From: Enterobacter sp. 638
Lineage (GTDB): Bacteria > Pseudomonadota > Gammaproteobacteria > Enterobacterales > Enterobacteriaceae
Length of the DNA stretch: 64,000 nucleotides
Assembly (NCBI RefSeq): GCF_000016325.1
Contig: NC_009436.1
Coordinates: 2,294,001-2,358,000, forward strand
Reading direction: 5' to 3'
This document shows positions 7,177-16,299 of the stretch, piece after piece; the first letter of the stretch is position 1, and each line of letters starts with the position of its first letter. The notes under the pieces are model-generated. The model was not told the DNA's origin. It saw only the letters and a list, made by a program, of their open reading frames with translations, and ran no database searches. A program made the translations under genes and the position numbers.

Positions 7177-8826
7177 TTAGAACGCCTGCCAGTCCTTTTC
7201 GGAACCGCGCGGCGCTGCAGGTTTGCCTGGTATCACCGCTGGTGAAACGTGAGTGCGCACAGGTGCGCTATTCACTTCTGAATCCCGCAGCACAAAGACC
7301 CGAATACTTTCGATCAGGATGCGCGCCTGCTCTTTTAGCGAGCCACTTGCAGCCGAGGATTCCTCAACCAAAGAGGCGTTCTGCTGCGTCGTAGTATCAA
7401 TCTGGCCCATTGTGATGTTGATCTGGGTGATACCCTCGCTCTGTTCGTGGCTGGCACGCGCAATTTCATCCACTAAGGTATGGACGCTTGAGACCGTATC
7501 AACGATCTCCTGCATACCGTTATCGGCCTGTGAAACCAGTCCACGTCCATCGGCAATTTTGCTGACGGAGGCGCTGATGATGTCGCGGATCTCTTTGGCT
7601 GAAGCCGAGCTTCTTTGCGCCAGCGTTCTGACCTCTCCGGCCACAACGGCAAATCCACGCCCCTGTTCCCCTGCCCTGGCGGCCTCAACGGCAGCGTTCA
7701 ACGCCAGAATATTGGTCTGGAAAGCGATGCCTTCAATAACGGCAATGATATCGCCCATCTTTTCAGCGCCTTTATGAATCTCTTCCATGGCCGCTGAAAC
7801 TTCATGCATGCGATCGCTGTTGATTTTGACAACCTGTCCAGTTTCCGTGAACAACTCATTAACACGACGGACGTTGTCAGCCGTACTCTTGATCGTGGAC
7901 GTTAACTGCTCAAGCGTCGCAGCCGTTTCGACCACGCCAGCCGCCTGTTCTTCTGTACGAGAAGCCAGATCCTGGTTACCCGCATCAATTTGATCCGCCG
8001 CAACAGAGATACTTTCTGCCCCGTGTCTTACCTGAAGTACCGTTGATCCCAGCTCAGACACCATCTCTTTCAGTGCGCTCATCAGCTGACCAAGCTCATC
8101 CGTTGAGTGAACCTTAACGTCTGTCGTCAGATCACCCTGCGCTGCCCGGCTGGCTACCGTCACGGCTTCCTTCAGCGGGCGCGTAATACTGCGAGTGATA
8201 TACCAGGCGATTAACGATCCCAATACAATTCCGAAGAGGACTGACAACACAATCACCAGCTCGGTAAGATTCGACGCTTTCTTAATGCTGGCGTGGGTGT
8301 CGTTGATGATCTGATTTTGCAGTTCAAGAAGCGAGCGCAGAGTCTTGTTATATTCCTGCGTAACAGGCATAAATCGGGTAGATATGAATTCACTCATGTT
8401 TTCATATTTTCCCTGCTCAGCCATCTCTAGCCCCTCTTTACGCAGGACAAGATATTTCCCTCGCGTCTCCTGAATGGCTCTGAAAAAAGCTTTCCCTTTT
8501 TCAAATCGCAAAAGCGGCTTGAGGGTGGATTGCACTTCCGAGGTTCTTGCAGTGTCGTTTTTAATATTATTGAGAATTTGCTCTCTCAATTTCGGGTCCT
8601 GCGTTGCCATCGCGGCGATGGTATTTCCGCTATTTCGGTCAACCAGGTTAATCCATTCTTGTACCAGTCGTTCCTTCTGTAAATCCTGATAGATCATAGT
8701 ATTAACGCTAGTACTGTTCGACTGCGTTAATTGCCATGAAATCATCCCCATGATGAACATCATAAATAATACAAGAAAAAAACCTACACTTAGGCGGGTT
8801 CCAACACGCATGTTGCTAATTTTCAT
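7177..8826 (-). CDS. Methyl-accepting chemotaxis protein with CheR/CheB tether
   Basis: A 549-residue classical chemoreceptor. The ATG at 8826 is chosen because GGGAGAG precedes it; an upstream in-frame start lacks a ribosome site. TM1 is near residues 11-32, followed by a periplasmic four-helix-type sensor to about 190, TM2 near 190-212, a HAMP domain (TRSITRPL onward) and the cytoplasmic signalling hairpin. The tip matches the conserved [18 protein letters not shown], and RGFAVVAGEVR follows. The C-terminus ends DWQAF, an NWETF-like xWxxF pentapeptide that recruits the adaptation enzymes CheR and CheB. This is therefore probably a high-abundance, self-adapting receptor like Tsr or Tar. Ligand unknown. 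Confidence 0.93.
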   Translation of the reverse strand: MKISNMRVGTRLSVGFFLVLFMMFIMGMISWQLTQSNSTSVNTMIYQDLQKERLVQEWINLVDRNSGNTIAAMATQDPKLREQILNNIKNDTARTSEVQSTLKPLLRFEKGKAFFRAIQETRGKYLVLRKEGLEMAEQGKYENMSEFISTRFMPVTQEYNKTLRSLLELQNQIINDTHASIKKASNLTELVIVLSVLFGIVLGSLIAWYITRSITRPLKEAVTVASRAAQGDLTTDVKVHSTDELGQLMSALKEMVSELGSTVLQVRHGAESISVAADQIDAGNQDLASRTEEQAAGVVETAATLEQLTSTIKSTADNVRRVNELFTETGQVVKINSDRMHEVSAAMEEIHKGAEKMGDIIAVIEGIAFQTNILALNAAVEAARAGEQGRGFAVVAGEVRTLAQRSSASAKEIRDIISASVSKIADGRGLVSQADNGMQEIVDTVSSVHTLVDEIARASHEQSEGITQINITMGQIDTTTQQNASLVEESSAASGSLKEQARILIESIRVFVLRDSEVNSAPVRTHVSPAVIPGKPAAPRGSEKDWQAF

Positions 8827-9193
8827 AACTCTCCCTTTTATAATAACTCTAATGATCATTCTGGAAATTAAGAGGTACGCTTAACATCGACAAATCATTA
8901 GAAAGCCTTACGTTAATATCGGAGGAAATAGGTTTTTCTTCAGCACTAAATCAAAATCGGCCGAAATTAACAAAATAAGCGACGAGGCTATAGAGACTAA
9001 ATCTCTGGCCTGCGCAGGGATAATAGGATTTTCGCGTAGCCTTGAAGGGATCACACGAAGAGATCACTAAAGATAAGGGAGTTTGGACATATTATCGTCA
9101 CGAATAGATTATTTCAGGCGTGACACCACGAAGCACTGCGCCGGACAGCATTTAACGAGCCTGAGATGTCGGCGCAAAAACGTGAAAGCGTGT
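8827..9193. other. Intergenic region upstream of the chemoreceptor
   Basis: No gene seen. It contains a weak sigma-28 promoter candidate for the chemoreceptor (8884-8910). The right half lies just downstream of ortT and contains no clear terminator. Confidence 0.5.
8884..8910 (-). promoter_or_regulatory. Possible sigma-28 (FliA) promoter for the chemoreceptor
   Basis: On the minus strand, TAAGGCTT, 11 nt, then GTCGATGT, compared with the consensus TAAAGTTT-N11-GCCGATAA (6/8 and 5/8 matches). It sits about 60-80 nt upstream of the ATG at 8826. Weak by itself; supported mainly by the gene type. Confidence 0.35.
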
Positions 9194-9367
9194 CTAGAAA
9201 AGGGAGATCAGTAACGCGACGGGGAAACTCATAGGCCAGGTAGAACCGACCAGGACAGCGCTCAGAAAACGAATCCGCTTACGATCTTTAGATAAAAACC
9301 AGGTGATGAGCGCGCACAGTGCCGCCATGACTCCGTAAAAGACCAACATTTTTTGATACAACGTCAT
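9194..9367 (-). CDS. ortT: Orphan toxin OrtT (GhoT family)
   Basis: 57 residues from the ATG at 9367, with AAGG 9 nt upstream; an upstream in-frame start would add 11 residues not found in the family. Two membrane helices (about 5-22 and 35-55) are joined by a charged loop SKDRKRIRFLSA. The C-terminal TWPMSFPVALL is the hallmark shared by OrtT and GhoT. GhoT-family proteins insert in the inner membrane and lower ATP and proton-motive force. OrtT is reported as an orphan without an antitoxin, linked to growth under stringent-response stress. Consistent with that, no GhoS-like gene is adjacent. A perfect FNR box lies upstream. Confidence 0.93.
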   Translation of the reverse strand: MTLYQKMLVFYGVMAALCALITWFLSKDRKRIRFLSAVLVGSTWPMSFPVALLISLF

Positions 9368-9413
9368 TTTGTGCACCTTATCTAAAATAACCGCGCGCAA
9401 TATGCGTTATATG

Positions 9414-9427
9414 TTGATACAGATCAA
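9414..9427 (-). promoter_or_regulatory. FNR box upstream of ortT
   Basis: TTGATACAGATCAA is an exact match to TTGATnnnnATCAA. Its centre (9420.5) is 53 bp upstream of the ortT ATG. A -10-like TTATTT at 9390-9385 would put the start near 9379 and the box at about -41.5, the class II activator position. That leaves a leader of only about 12 nt, just enough for the ribosome site. Confidence 0.7.
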
Positions 9428-9601
9428 GTTTTAATGTTACAGATTATCCACTATAACTTTATGGATAATAACAATAGAGTAATTTGCATTACATCTTCCG
9501 GGTGCTTATTCCCCCTTACGACATGAACCCAAACGCTTCTCAGCGAACCCGACAATCAGGAAGGTAGTTTGTACCGTCAATAAAAGAAGGAATGACTACC
9601 C

Positions 9602-9641
9602 CTTTTTCTACCCCTTTAAAGTTGCATAATAAGTGCACCTT
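9602..9641 (+). promoter_or_regulatory. yeaR promoter region with candidate NsrR operator
   Basis: 9619-9641 reads aagttgcataa, one base, aagtgcacctt. This resembles the paired 11-bp half sites (AAnATGCATTT-like) bound by the nitric-oxide sensor NsrR. Just upstream are two tacccctt repeats that resemble NarL heptamers (TACYnMT). In E. coli yeaR-yoaG is controlled by NarL and NsrR. The site is 60-85 nt before the first ATG. Confidence 0.5.
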
Positions 9642-9701
9642 TTGCAAAATGGCTTCGCCAGGGTCGTGCTGTAATAGTCCCAGAATTTAGAGGGAGTTAA
9701 T

Positions 9702-10028
9702 ATGCTACGCATTCCGCAGAGTTGTATTCATACCCGTTCCACACCGTTCTGGAACAAAGACACCGCCCCTGCTGGCATTTTCCAGCGCCATCTTGATCAA
9801 GGTACGCGTCCGGGCGTTTATCCCCGTTTATCAGTGAGCAAGGGCGCGGTGCGTTATCTGGGCTACGCTGACGGCGTTACCCCAAACCCTGACAGCGAAC
9901 TCATCATTGAAGCCGGTCACTTCGGTGTGTTTCCCCCCGAGAAATGGCATCACATTGAATTGATGAGTGACGATACTGTTTTCAGCGTCGATTTTTTTGT
10001 CGAACCCGAGGTTTTGAAATCTCTTTGA
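9702..10028 (+). CDS. yeaR: YeaR family protein, copy 1 (DUF1971)
   Basis: 108 residues, a small cupin-like DUF1971 protein strongly resembling E. coli YeaR across its length (IHTRSTPFWNK, RPGVYPRLSV, FPPEKWHHIE). The His residues in EKWHHIE suggest a metal or ligand site. E. coli yeaR-yoaG is induced by nitrate, nitrite and nitric oxide, but the biochemical role is not established. It starts a three-gene operon with a second yeaR copy (28 nt later) and yoaG. GGGAG precedes the ATG. It is shorter at the C-terminus than copy 2 and E. coli YeaR by about 10 residues. Confidence 0.9.
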   Translation: MLRIPQSCIHTRSTPFWNKDTAPAGIFQRHLDQGTRPGVYPRLSVSKGAVRYLGYADGVTPNPDSELIIEAGHFGVFPPEKWHHIELMSDDTVFSVDFFVEPEVLKSL

Positions 10029-10056
10029 ACTTCTGAACGCTTATAAGGAAACACCT

Positions 10057-10410
10057 ATGCTTCGTATTCCTGAAAATTTTGTTCATACCCGCGCGACGCC
10101 CTTATGGGATAAAGATTCTGCGCCAAAGGCCCTTTTCAGCCATCACAACACGAAAGCAGGCGTTTATGGCCGCCTGTCGGTGATGCAGGGTGTGGTGAAA
10201 TATTTCGGTTTTCCGGATGCCGATGCAACCGAACCCGATCTGGAACTCGTCATTGAAGCGGGTTCATTTGGTATTTCGCCGCCAGAAAAATGGCACCGCA
10301 TTGAGCTTCTGACCGACGATACCTACTTCAGTATTGATTTCTTCGCCGATCCGCAGGCGAACCTTGAAGGCGCGGGGCTGGGTAAAGTCGTAAACACACA
10401 TAAGGGGTAA
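10057..10410 (+). CDS. yeaR: YeaR family protein, copy 2 (DUF1971)
   Basis: 117 residues, clearly a paralog of the preceding gene: both share the IP-x(4)-HTRxTPxW start, the GVYxRLSV block, xFGxxPPEKWHxIEL and the SxDFF strand. It keeps the full C-terminal tail (ending KVVNTHKG) that E. coli YeaR has and copy 1 lacks. It is therefore likely the orthologous copy, with copy 1 a diverged duplicate. AAGGAAAC precedes the ATG. yoaG starts 4 nt after its stop, so the genes are one transcription unit. Confidence 0.9.
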   Translation: MLRIPENFVHTRATPLWDKDSAPKALFSHHNTKAGVYGRLSVMQGVVKYFGFPDADATEPDLELVIEAGSFGISPPEKWHRIELLTDDTYFSIDFFADPQANLEGAGLGKVVNTHKG

Positions 10411-10414
10411 CACT

Positions 10415-10597
10415 ATGGGCAAAGCAACGTATACCGTCACCGTCACCAATAACAGCAACGGCGTATCGGTAGATTATGAGACGCAAGCCCCGATGGAGCT
10501 TTTGATTCCAGATGTCGCAGCAGACGTGGTGAAGGATTTAGTGAATACGGTTCGCGGTTACGACACTGAAAACGAGCACGATGTGTGCGGCTGGTAG
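10415..10597 (+). CDS. yoaG: YoaG family protein
   Basis: 60 residues, nearly identical in pattern to E. coli YoaG, including the C-terminal TENEHDVCGW. It is a small beta-sheet protein of unknown function, always found with yeaR. AAGGGG is placed 7 nt before the ATG. It is the last gene of the nitrate/NO-responsive operon and is followed by a stem-loop shared with the convergent patD. Confidence 0.93.
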   Translation: MGKATYTVTVTNNSNGVSVDYETQAPMELLIPDVAADVVKDLVNTVRGYDTENEHDVCGW

Positions 10598-10610
10598 AGC
10601 CGCAATTTTG

Positions 10611-10640
10611 ATGCCCGGTAGACGCTATGCCACCGGGCAT
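10611..10640. terminator. Stem-loop between convergent yoaG and patD
   Basis: atgcccggt at 10611-10619 pairs with accgggcat at 10632-10640, followed by a short TTT on the plus strand. The sequence resembles REP-type intergenic palindromes. It probably ends both transcripts. Confidence 0.55.
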
Positions 10641-10645
10641 TTCGA

Positions 10646-12070
10646 TCAATGTTTGATCATCACGTGACGGATAACGGTATAATCTTCAAGGCCGTACACC
10701 GACATATCCTTGCCGTACCCCGAGAGTTTCATCCCGCCGTGCGGCATTTCGCTGACCAGCATAAAGTGCGTATTCACCCAGGTGCAGCCGTATTGCAGAC
10801 GAGCGCTCATGCGATGCGCGCGCCCGACATCCTGAGTCCAGACTGACGACGCCAGCCCATATTGCGAGTCATTCGCCCAAGCTAAGACCTGCTCTTCATC
10901 GTCGAACTCGGTCATGCTTACTACCGGACCGAACACTTCACGCTGAACAATCGCATCTTCCTGTTTCGCTCCGGCCAACAGCGTTGGCTCGAAGAAATAC
11001 CCCCCGCCCTCGACTTTCTTGCCACCCGTTACCACGTTGACGTGACCCAGCGCTTTTGCCTCGTCAACGGCTTTACAGACGCGCTCCAGATGCGCTGCTG
11101 AGCTTAACGGCCCCAGTTCAGTCGACTCATCCTCTGGCGCACCGGTTTTCAGTGTAGCTACCGCAGCGCCCAGTTTTTCGACTAGCTGCGGATAAATGCC
11201 TTTCTGCGCGTAAATACGACATGCGGCGGTGCAATCCTGGCCCGCGTTGTAAAAGCCAAAGGTGCGAACGCCTTCGACCACGGCATCAATGTCCGCATCA
11301 TCAAATACGATGACTGGCGCTTTGCCGCCAAGCTCCATATGCGTGCGTTTGATGGAAGACGCTGTGTGGCTGATGATGTGTTCTCCGGTGGCAATCGAGC
11401 CGGTCAGCGAAACCATGCGCACTTTTTCATGCCCGGTGAGCGGATCGCCGACGGTTTTACCGCGTCCGAAAAGCACGTTTAACACGCCTGCCGGGAAAAT
11501 GTCTTTAGCCAGTTCCGCCAGTTTCAACGCGGTCAGCGGCGTGATTTCAGAGGGTTTAATAACGACACAGTTGCCTGCCGCAAGCGCCGGAGCCAGTTTC
11601 CACGCGGCCATCATCAGCGGATAGTTCCAGGGGGCGATTGAAGCCACCACCCCCACCGGATCGCGACGAATCATGGAGGTATGCCCTTCCAGATATTCCC
11701 CCGCCGCCAGCCCGTTCAGGCAACGCGCTGCACCCGCGAAGAAACGGAATACATCCACGACGGCTGGGATTTCATCACTGATGACACAGTGCAGCGGCTT
11801 GCCGCAGTTTTGCGACTCCAGACGCGCAAAAGTTTCGGCATGTTCTTCAATCACGTCAGCGAGCTTCAAAAGGCATTCCGCACGCGCCTTAGGCGTTGTG
11901 TGCCCCCATTCGGAAAAGGCACGATCGGCAGCCCTGACGGCGGCATCAACCTGAGCCGCAGACGCCTCAGCGATCTCCAGCAGCACTTCGCCCGTGGCAG
12001 GATTATAGACAGGCTGTTTTTCGCCTTCTCCATTGACCAGTTCACCATTAATCAGCAGTTGATTTTGCAT
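10646..12070 (-). CDS. patD: Gamma-aminobutyraldehyde dehydrogenase
   Basis: 474 residues, the same length as E. coli PatD (YdcW), and alike throughout. It oxidises 4-aminobutanal, made from putrescine by PatA, to GABA with NAD+. Aldehyde dehydrogenase landmarks: PWNYPL substrate/NAD region near 145, SLTGSIATG (NAD fold) near 225, catalytic Glu in MELGGKAP near 246 and catalytic Cys in GQDCTAACR near 280. It follows ydcV by 24 nt as the last gene of the ydcSTUV-patD unit, linking polyamine uptake to its breakdown. Cytoplasmic tetramer in the family. Confidence 0.97.
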   Translation of the reverse strand: MQNQLLINGELVNGEGEKQPVYNPATGEVLLEIAEASAAQVDAAVRAADRAFSEWGHTTPKARAECLLKLADVIEEHAETFARLESQNCGKPLHCVISDEIPAVVDVFRFFAGAARCLNGLAAGEYLEGHTSMIRRDPVGVVASIAPWNYPLMMAAWKLAPALAAGNCVVIKPSEITPLTALKLAELAKDIFPAGVLNVLFGRGKTVGDPLTGHEKVRMVSLTGSIATGEHIISHTASSIKRTHMELGGKAPVIVFDDADIDAVVEGVRTFGFYNAGQDCTAACRIYAQKGIYPQLVEKLGAAVATLKTGAPEDESTELGPLSSAAHLERVCKAVDEAKALGHVNVVTGGKKVEGGGYFFEPTLLAGAKQEDAIVQREVFGPVVSMTEFDDEEQVLAWANDSQYGLASSVWTQDVGRAHRMSARLQYGCTWVNTHFMLVSEMPHGGMKLSGYGKDMSVYGLEDYTVIRHVMIKH

Positions 12071-12094
12071 AGTCTTGTCCTGTTGAAATCGAAG

Positions 12095-12901
12095 TTATTT
12101 CCCGCTCTCGGCGACATTTTCGCCGTCGCGGGTTAGCCACCAGGCTCCCAAAATTGGAATGGTTGTCACCAGCATGACCAAAAGTGCAACCACATTGGTG
12201 ACGGGCACATCGCGCGGGCGGCTGAGTTGATTCAGCAGCCACAGCGGCAGCGTGCGTTCGTGTCCCGCCGTAAAGGTCGTGACGATGATTTCATCGAACG
12301 ACAGCGCAAATGCCAGCATGCCCCCCGCCAGCAGTGCCGAGCCCAAATTGGGCATCACCACGTAGCGAAAGGTTTGCCAGCCGTCTGCGCCCAAGTCCAT
12401 TGACGCTTCCACCAGGCTCCAGGAGGTACGCCGGAAACGCGCAATCACGTTATTGAATACCACCACCACACAGAAGGTGGCATGACCGGTGACGATGGTG
12501 AAAAAACCCGGCTCCAGATTTATGGTTTTAAATGCCGTCAACAGCGCCAGCCCGGTGATAATTCCCGGCAGCGCAATGGGCAACAACAGCAGCAGCGAGA
12601 TGGCGTTTTTACCGAAAAACTCACTGCGCCAAAGTGCTGCTGCCGCCAACGTACCCAGCACCAGCGCAATGGCCGTAGATAAGGCTGCAATTTGAAGTGA
12701 CAACGTCACTGATTCAATGATGTCGCCACGCGATGCCGCCACGCTAAACCACTTCAGCGTCAACCCTTTTGGCGGAAAGCTGAACGCGGCGTCTTCGGTG
12801 TTGAACGCATAGATGGCTATAATCAGCAGCGGAAAGTGCAAAAAGATCACTCCACCCCAGGTGGCTATTTTCAGGAACAGCGGCGCGCGTTCAGAGTGCA
12901 T
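12095..12901 (-). CDS. ydcV: ABC transporter permease YdcV (polyamine type)
   Basis: 268 residues with six predicted membrane helices and the permease EAA-type loop ([20 protein letters not shown]) that docks on the ATPase. It matches E. coli YdcV along its length. Its start overlaps the end of ydcU by 11 nt, so translation is coupled. With YdcU it forms the inner-membrane channel of an importer thought to carry putrescine or related compounds. Confidence 0.95.
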   Translation of the reverse strand: MHSERAPLFLKIATWGGVIFLHFPLLIIAIYAFNTEDAAFSFPPKGLTLKWFSVAASRGDIIESVTLSLQIAALSTAIALVLGTLAAAALWRSEFFGKNAISLLLLLPIALPGIITGLALLTAFKTINLEPGFFTIVTGHATFCVVVVFNNVIARFRRTSWSLVEASMDLGADGWQTFRYVVMPNLGSALLAGGMLAFALSFDEIIVTTFTAGHERTLPLWLLNQLSRPRDVPVTNVVALLVMLVTTIPILGAWWLTRDGENVAESGK

Positions 12902-13835
12902 CGAATGCTCCCAGACGTTTCACAAACGCCAGATACAGTGAGATAAGGACAATCGGCACTAAGGTGAACGCGGCTGCCATTGGCATATTGCCAATCGCGC
13001 CCTGCTGGGAATAAACCATGTTGCCGATGAAGTACCCCGGCGGGCCAACCAGTTGTGGAACGATAAAATCACCAAGCGTCAGCGAGAAGGTAAAAATCGA
13101 CCCAGCCGCAATACCCGGGATTGCGAGAGGCAGAACCACATAACGGAAAGTCTGACGGGGCCGCGCGCCCAGATCGGCGGAGGCTTGCAAGAGCGAGGGC
13201 GGCAAACGCTCAAGCGCCGCTTGCACCGGCAGGATCATAAATGGCAACCAGATATAGACGAACACCAGAAATCGCCCAAGTCCGGATGTAGAAAGCGTGT
13301 TTCCGCCAATGGCTGGCAGCGTCAGCACTGACATCAGTACCGGCTCGAGTCCCATATAGCCAAGGAACCACTGCGCGACGCCATCTTTTGCCAGCAGCAA
13401 TGTCCACGCATAGGCTTTCACGATATAACTCGCCCACATCGGTAGCATGACGGCGATATAAAAAAACGCTTTCCATTTTCCGCGAGTGTAACGCGCCATG
13501 TACCACGCCATCGGGAACGCCAGAATCGCGCTGGCAATCGTGACGGCAATCGCCATCAGCAAGGTACGCAGAATGATGTCGTAGTTGGCGGGGTTAAAAA
13601 GCGCCAGAATATTTGCAAAGGTGAGATCCGGCGTCACCGACATGGTGAAATCGTCGAAGGTATAAAATCCCTGCCACAACAGTGTCAGCAACGATCCCAT
13701 ATACACGATGCCGAACCACATCAGCGGACCAAGCAGCAGTAAAAACAGGCCGAGCGACGGTTTGCGCCACAGCAGCGCGGTCATGCGGCTAACGGGACCG
13801 CGAGAGGAGCGGAGGTGTGATGCACTCATATCCAT
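12891..13835 (-). CDS. ydcU: ABC transporter permease YdcU (polyamine type)
   Basis: 314 residues from the ATG at 13835, against 313 in E. coli. This start is one base after the ydcT stop and has GAGGAAC upstream; a longer in-frame extension would run into ydcT. Six core membrane helices follow a cytoplasmic N-terminus. The EAA-type loop reads [20 protein letters not shown] near residue 225. It is paired with YdcV. Confidence 0.95.
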   Translation of the reverse strand: MDMSASHLRSSRGPVSRMTALLWRKPSLGLFLLLLGPLMWFGIVYMGSLLTLLWQGFYTFDDFTMSVTPDLTFANILALFNPANYDIILRTLLMAIAVTIASAILAFPMAWYMARYTRGKWKAFFYIAVMLPMWASYIVKAYAWTLLLAKDGVAQWFLGYMGLEPVLMSVLTLPAIGGNTLSTSGLGRFLVFVYIWLPFMILPVQAALERLPPSLLQASADLGARPRQTFRYVVLPLAIPGIAAGSIFTFSLTLGDFIVPQLVGPPGYFIGNMVYSQQGAIGNMPMAAAFTLVPIVLISLYLAFVKRLGAFDAL

Positions 13836-13836
13836 C

Positions 13837-14850
13837 TCACCGTTCCTCTTGCAGCGGCACCATCGCCTCACGCGACCAGGATGCCTGTACCGGTTGGCCA
13901 GGTTCAAAACCTGAAGGCAAATCAGCCCCGCTCAAGTTTGCCTGACTCACCAGCAGTTTTGCACCATCCGTCAGGCGCAGTTCAAAACGGGTTGCCGCCC
14001 CCTGATACTGCACCGCCTGCACGACACCCTGAACCTGAACTTCGCCGCTCTCATTCAGGCGAATATGTTCCGGGCGCAGCGAGTACATGCCGTCCATGCC
14101 GCAAATCTGGCGCGCAACCGCGCTATCAAAAACATTAGAAGTGCCAACGAAACTGGCGACAAACGGCGTGCGCGGACGCATATACAGTTCACGCGGGGTA
14201 TCGACCTGTTCAATGCGCCCGTTATTGAACACGGCAACGCGATCGGACATCGACAGCGCTTCTCCCTGATCGTGGGTCACGAAAATAAAGGTGATCCCCA
14301 GTTCCTGCTGCAGTTTCTTCAGCTCAAATTGCATTTGCTCGCGCAGTTTCAAATCCAGCGCGCCGAGGGGTTCATCAAGCAAAAGCACACGGGGTTCATT
14401 CACCAGCGCACGCGCAATCGCCACGCGCTGACGCTGACCGCCAGAGAGTTGAGAGGGTTTGCGTTTTTCGGCAAAGGCTAAACCGACCTTTTCAAGCGCC
14501 TCACGGGCCTGAACCTGACGCTGCTTTTTATCAACGCCTTTCACCATTAAGCCATAAGCGACGTTTTCGATTATCGACATATGTGGGAACAGCGCGTAAT
14601 CCTGAAACACCGTGTTTACATCGCGTTCCCACGGCGGAAGTTCGCTTGCCTCTTTGCCAAAGATTTTGATCGCCCCGCCGCTGAGTTGTTCAAAACCGGC
14701 AATCAGCCGCAAGCAGGTGGTTTTGCCGGAGCCCGAAGGCCCCAGCATGGAGAAGAACTCGCCGTCACGAATGCCGATGGTGACACCGTCCACCGCCCGC
14801 ACATCACCGTAAAAACGGGACACATCGCTAAACTCTACTGCGTACGTCAT
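13837..14850 (-). CDS. ydcT: ABC transporter ATP-binding protein YdcT
   Basis: 337 residues. Walker A is GPSGSGKTT (about 38-46), the Q-loop is VFQDYALFPH, the signature is [15 protein letters not shown] (about 138) and Walker B is LLLDEPLGALD (about 158). The H-loop is FVTHDQGEALSMSDR. A C-terminal TOBE-type domain from about 250 is typical of PotA-like spermidine/putrescine ATPases. It powers YdcUV. It lies 17 nt after ydcS. Confidence 0.96.
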   Translation of the reverse strand: MTYAVEFSDVSRFYGDVRAVDGVTIGIRDGEFFSMLGPSGSGKTTCLRLIAGFEQLSGGAIKIFGKEASELPPWERDVNTVFQDYALFPHMSIIENVAYGLMVKGVDKKQRQVQAREALEKVGLAFAEKRKPSQLSGGQRQRVAIARALVNEPRVLLLDEPLGALDLKLREQMQFELKKLQQELGITFIFVTHDQGEALSMSDRVAVFNNGRIEQVDTPRELYMRPRTPFVASFVGTSNVFDSAVARQICGMDGMYSLRPEHIRLNESGEVQVQGVVQAVQYQGAATRFELRLTDGAKLLVSQANLSGADLPSGFEPGQPVQASWSREAMVPLQEER

Positions 14851-14867
14851 GTTCTGCTCCTGGGCGA

Positions 14868-16013
14868 TTAACGGCCACCCATAATGGCGATGTAATCTTG
14901 CGTCCAGCGGCTGTACGGAACGAATTTTCCGCCTTCCGCGATCGGCGTTTTCCAGAACATGATTTTGTCGAAATAGTTATAACCGTTGGTTTCGCAGCCT
15001 TTATCACCCAGCAAAGTGCTGGCTTTACAGCCTTCAGCCACAACAGGCAGAGACCCAAACCATGCGGCCAGATCGCCCTGCAATTTTGGCGTGAGCGACC
15101 AGTTCATCCACTTGTAGGCGCACATCGGATGTTTAGCCTGCGCGTGTAGCATAGTGGTGTCCGCCCAGCCGGTGACGCCCTCTTTCGGAAAAACGGTCGC
15201 CACGGGCTGATTGTCCGCTTTTAGGGCGTTGGCCTGATACGGCCACGCACTCGACGCCACAACGCCCTCGTTTTTGAAGTCGCTCATCTGCACGGTGGTG
15301 TCGTGCCAGTAGCGGTGAATCAGCGCGTGCTGATCGCGCAGCACTTTCAGTACCGCCGTGTATTGTGCTTCGGTGAGCTGGTAGGGGTCGGTAATGCCTA
15401 ATTCTGGCTGCGTCGCTTTCACAAACAGCGCCGCATCGGCGATGTAAATCGGCCCGTCATATGCCTGAACGCGCCCTTTGTTGGACTTTCCGTCCGGGAG
15501 ATTTTGTTCTTTGAAGACAACAGCCCAGCTATCAGGCGGTGTCGGGAAGGTTTTGGTGTTGTACATCAGCAGATTCGGGCCCCACTGATACGGCGTGCCG
15601 TAGACTTTCCCGTCGACGTTAAACCATTCACCTTTGACGATGCGTGGATCGAGCGTTTTCCAGTTGGGGATCAAATCGGGATTAATCGGCTGAACGCGTT
15701 TACCCATTATCAGGCGCAAGGAGGCGTCGCCGGAGGCAGTGACCAGGTCATAACCGCCCTTTGCCATCAGACTGACCATTTCATCGGAGGTCGCGGCCGT
15801 TTTCACATTCACCGCACAACCGGTCTCCTTTTCGAACTGCGTGACCCAGTCGTAGTTTTTATCCGTCTGGCCGCGTTCGATGTACCCCGGCCAGGCGATA
15901 ATATCCAGTCTTCCTTCGCCTTTGCCGATCTCTTTCGGCGGCTCTGCGGCTTGCGCGGTCATGATGGTCATGCCGAGCGCGCACAGGCTGCTGCGGGCAA
16001 ATTTTTTGCTCAT
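14868..16013 (-). CDS. ydcS: Periplasmic polyamine-type binding protein YdcS
   Basis: 381 residues with a signal peptide cleaved after AQA (about residue 22). It belongs to the PotD/PotF-like solute-binding family (IIAWPGYIERG near the start of the mature part). E. coli YdcS has also been reported to have polyhydroxybutyrate synthase activity; I cannot judge that here. It is the first gene of ydcSTUV-patD. The 286-nt gap to ydcR should contain the operon promoter. Confidence 0.94.
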   Translation of the reverse strand: MSKKFARSSLCALGMTIMTAQAAEPPKEIGKGEGRLDIIAWPGYIERGQTDKNYDWVTQFEKETGCAVNVKTAATSDEMVSLMAKGGYDLVTASGDASLRLIMGKRVQPINPDLIPNWKTLDPRIVKGEWFNVDGKVYGTPYQWGPNLLMYNTKTFPTPPDSWAVVFKEQNLPDGKSNKGRVQAYDGPIYIADAALFVKATQPELGITDPYQLTEAQYTAVLKVLRDQHALIHRYWHDTTVQMSDFKNEGVVASSAWPYQANALKADNQPVATVFPKEGVTGWADTTMLHAQAKHPMCAYKWMNWSLTPKLQGDLAAWFGSLPVVAEGCKASTLLGDKGCETNGYNYFDKIMFWKTPIAEGGKFVPYSRWTQDYIAIMGGR

Positions 16014-16299
16014 TCGTATTACTCCTGTCGCAATGAAAATTTGGCGGCAGCCGTGCCGTAAAATTATCTCCCTTCATAAACGTAGACCGCGCCAATGCGC
16101 TGCACCTGCAGGCCTTGGGAAATTTCATCAGGTTGTGACCGAGGGCGCATTCCCTGTTAACTGGATTATAGACAAGGAGTTAGCGGCGGGTGGCGGTATG
16201 CAGATTTCCTATGACAGTCGGTTGGGAATAAACCCAACGCCTGCCACAGGATAAGAATTGTTTATTTCAGCGGGGAGGTTTAGAAATACGATCTGGGGG

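Noticed and set aside
7177..8859. Longer starts for the chemoreceptors, hydrolase, ttcA, mpaA and GGDEF genes
   Set aside because: Upstream in-frame starts lack ribosome sites and extend beyond family N-termini; shorter starts were used.
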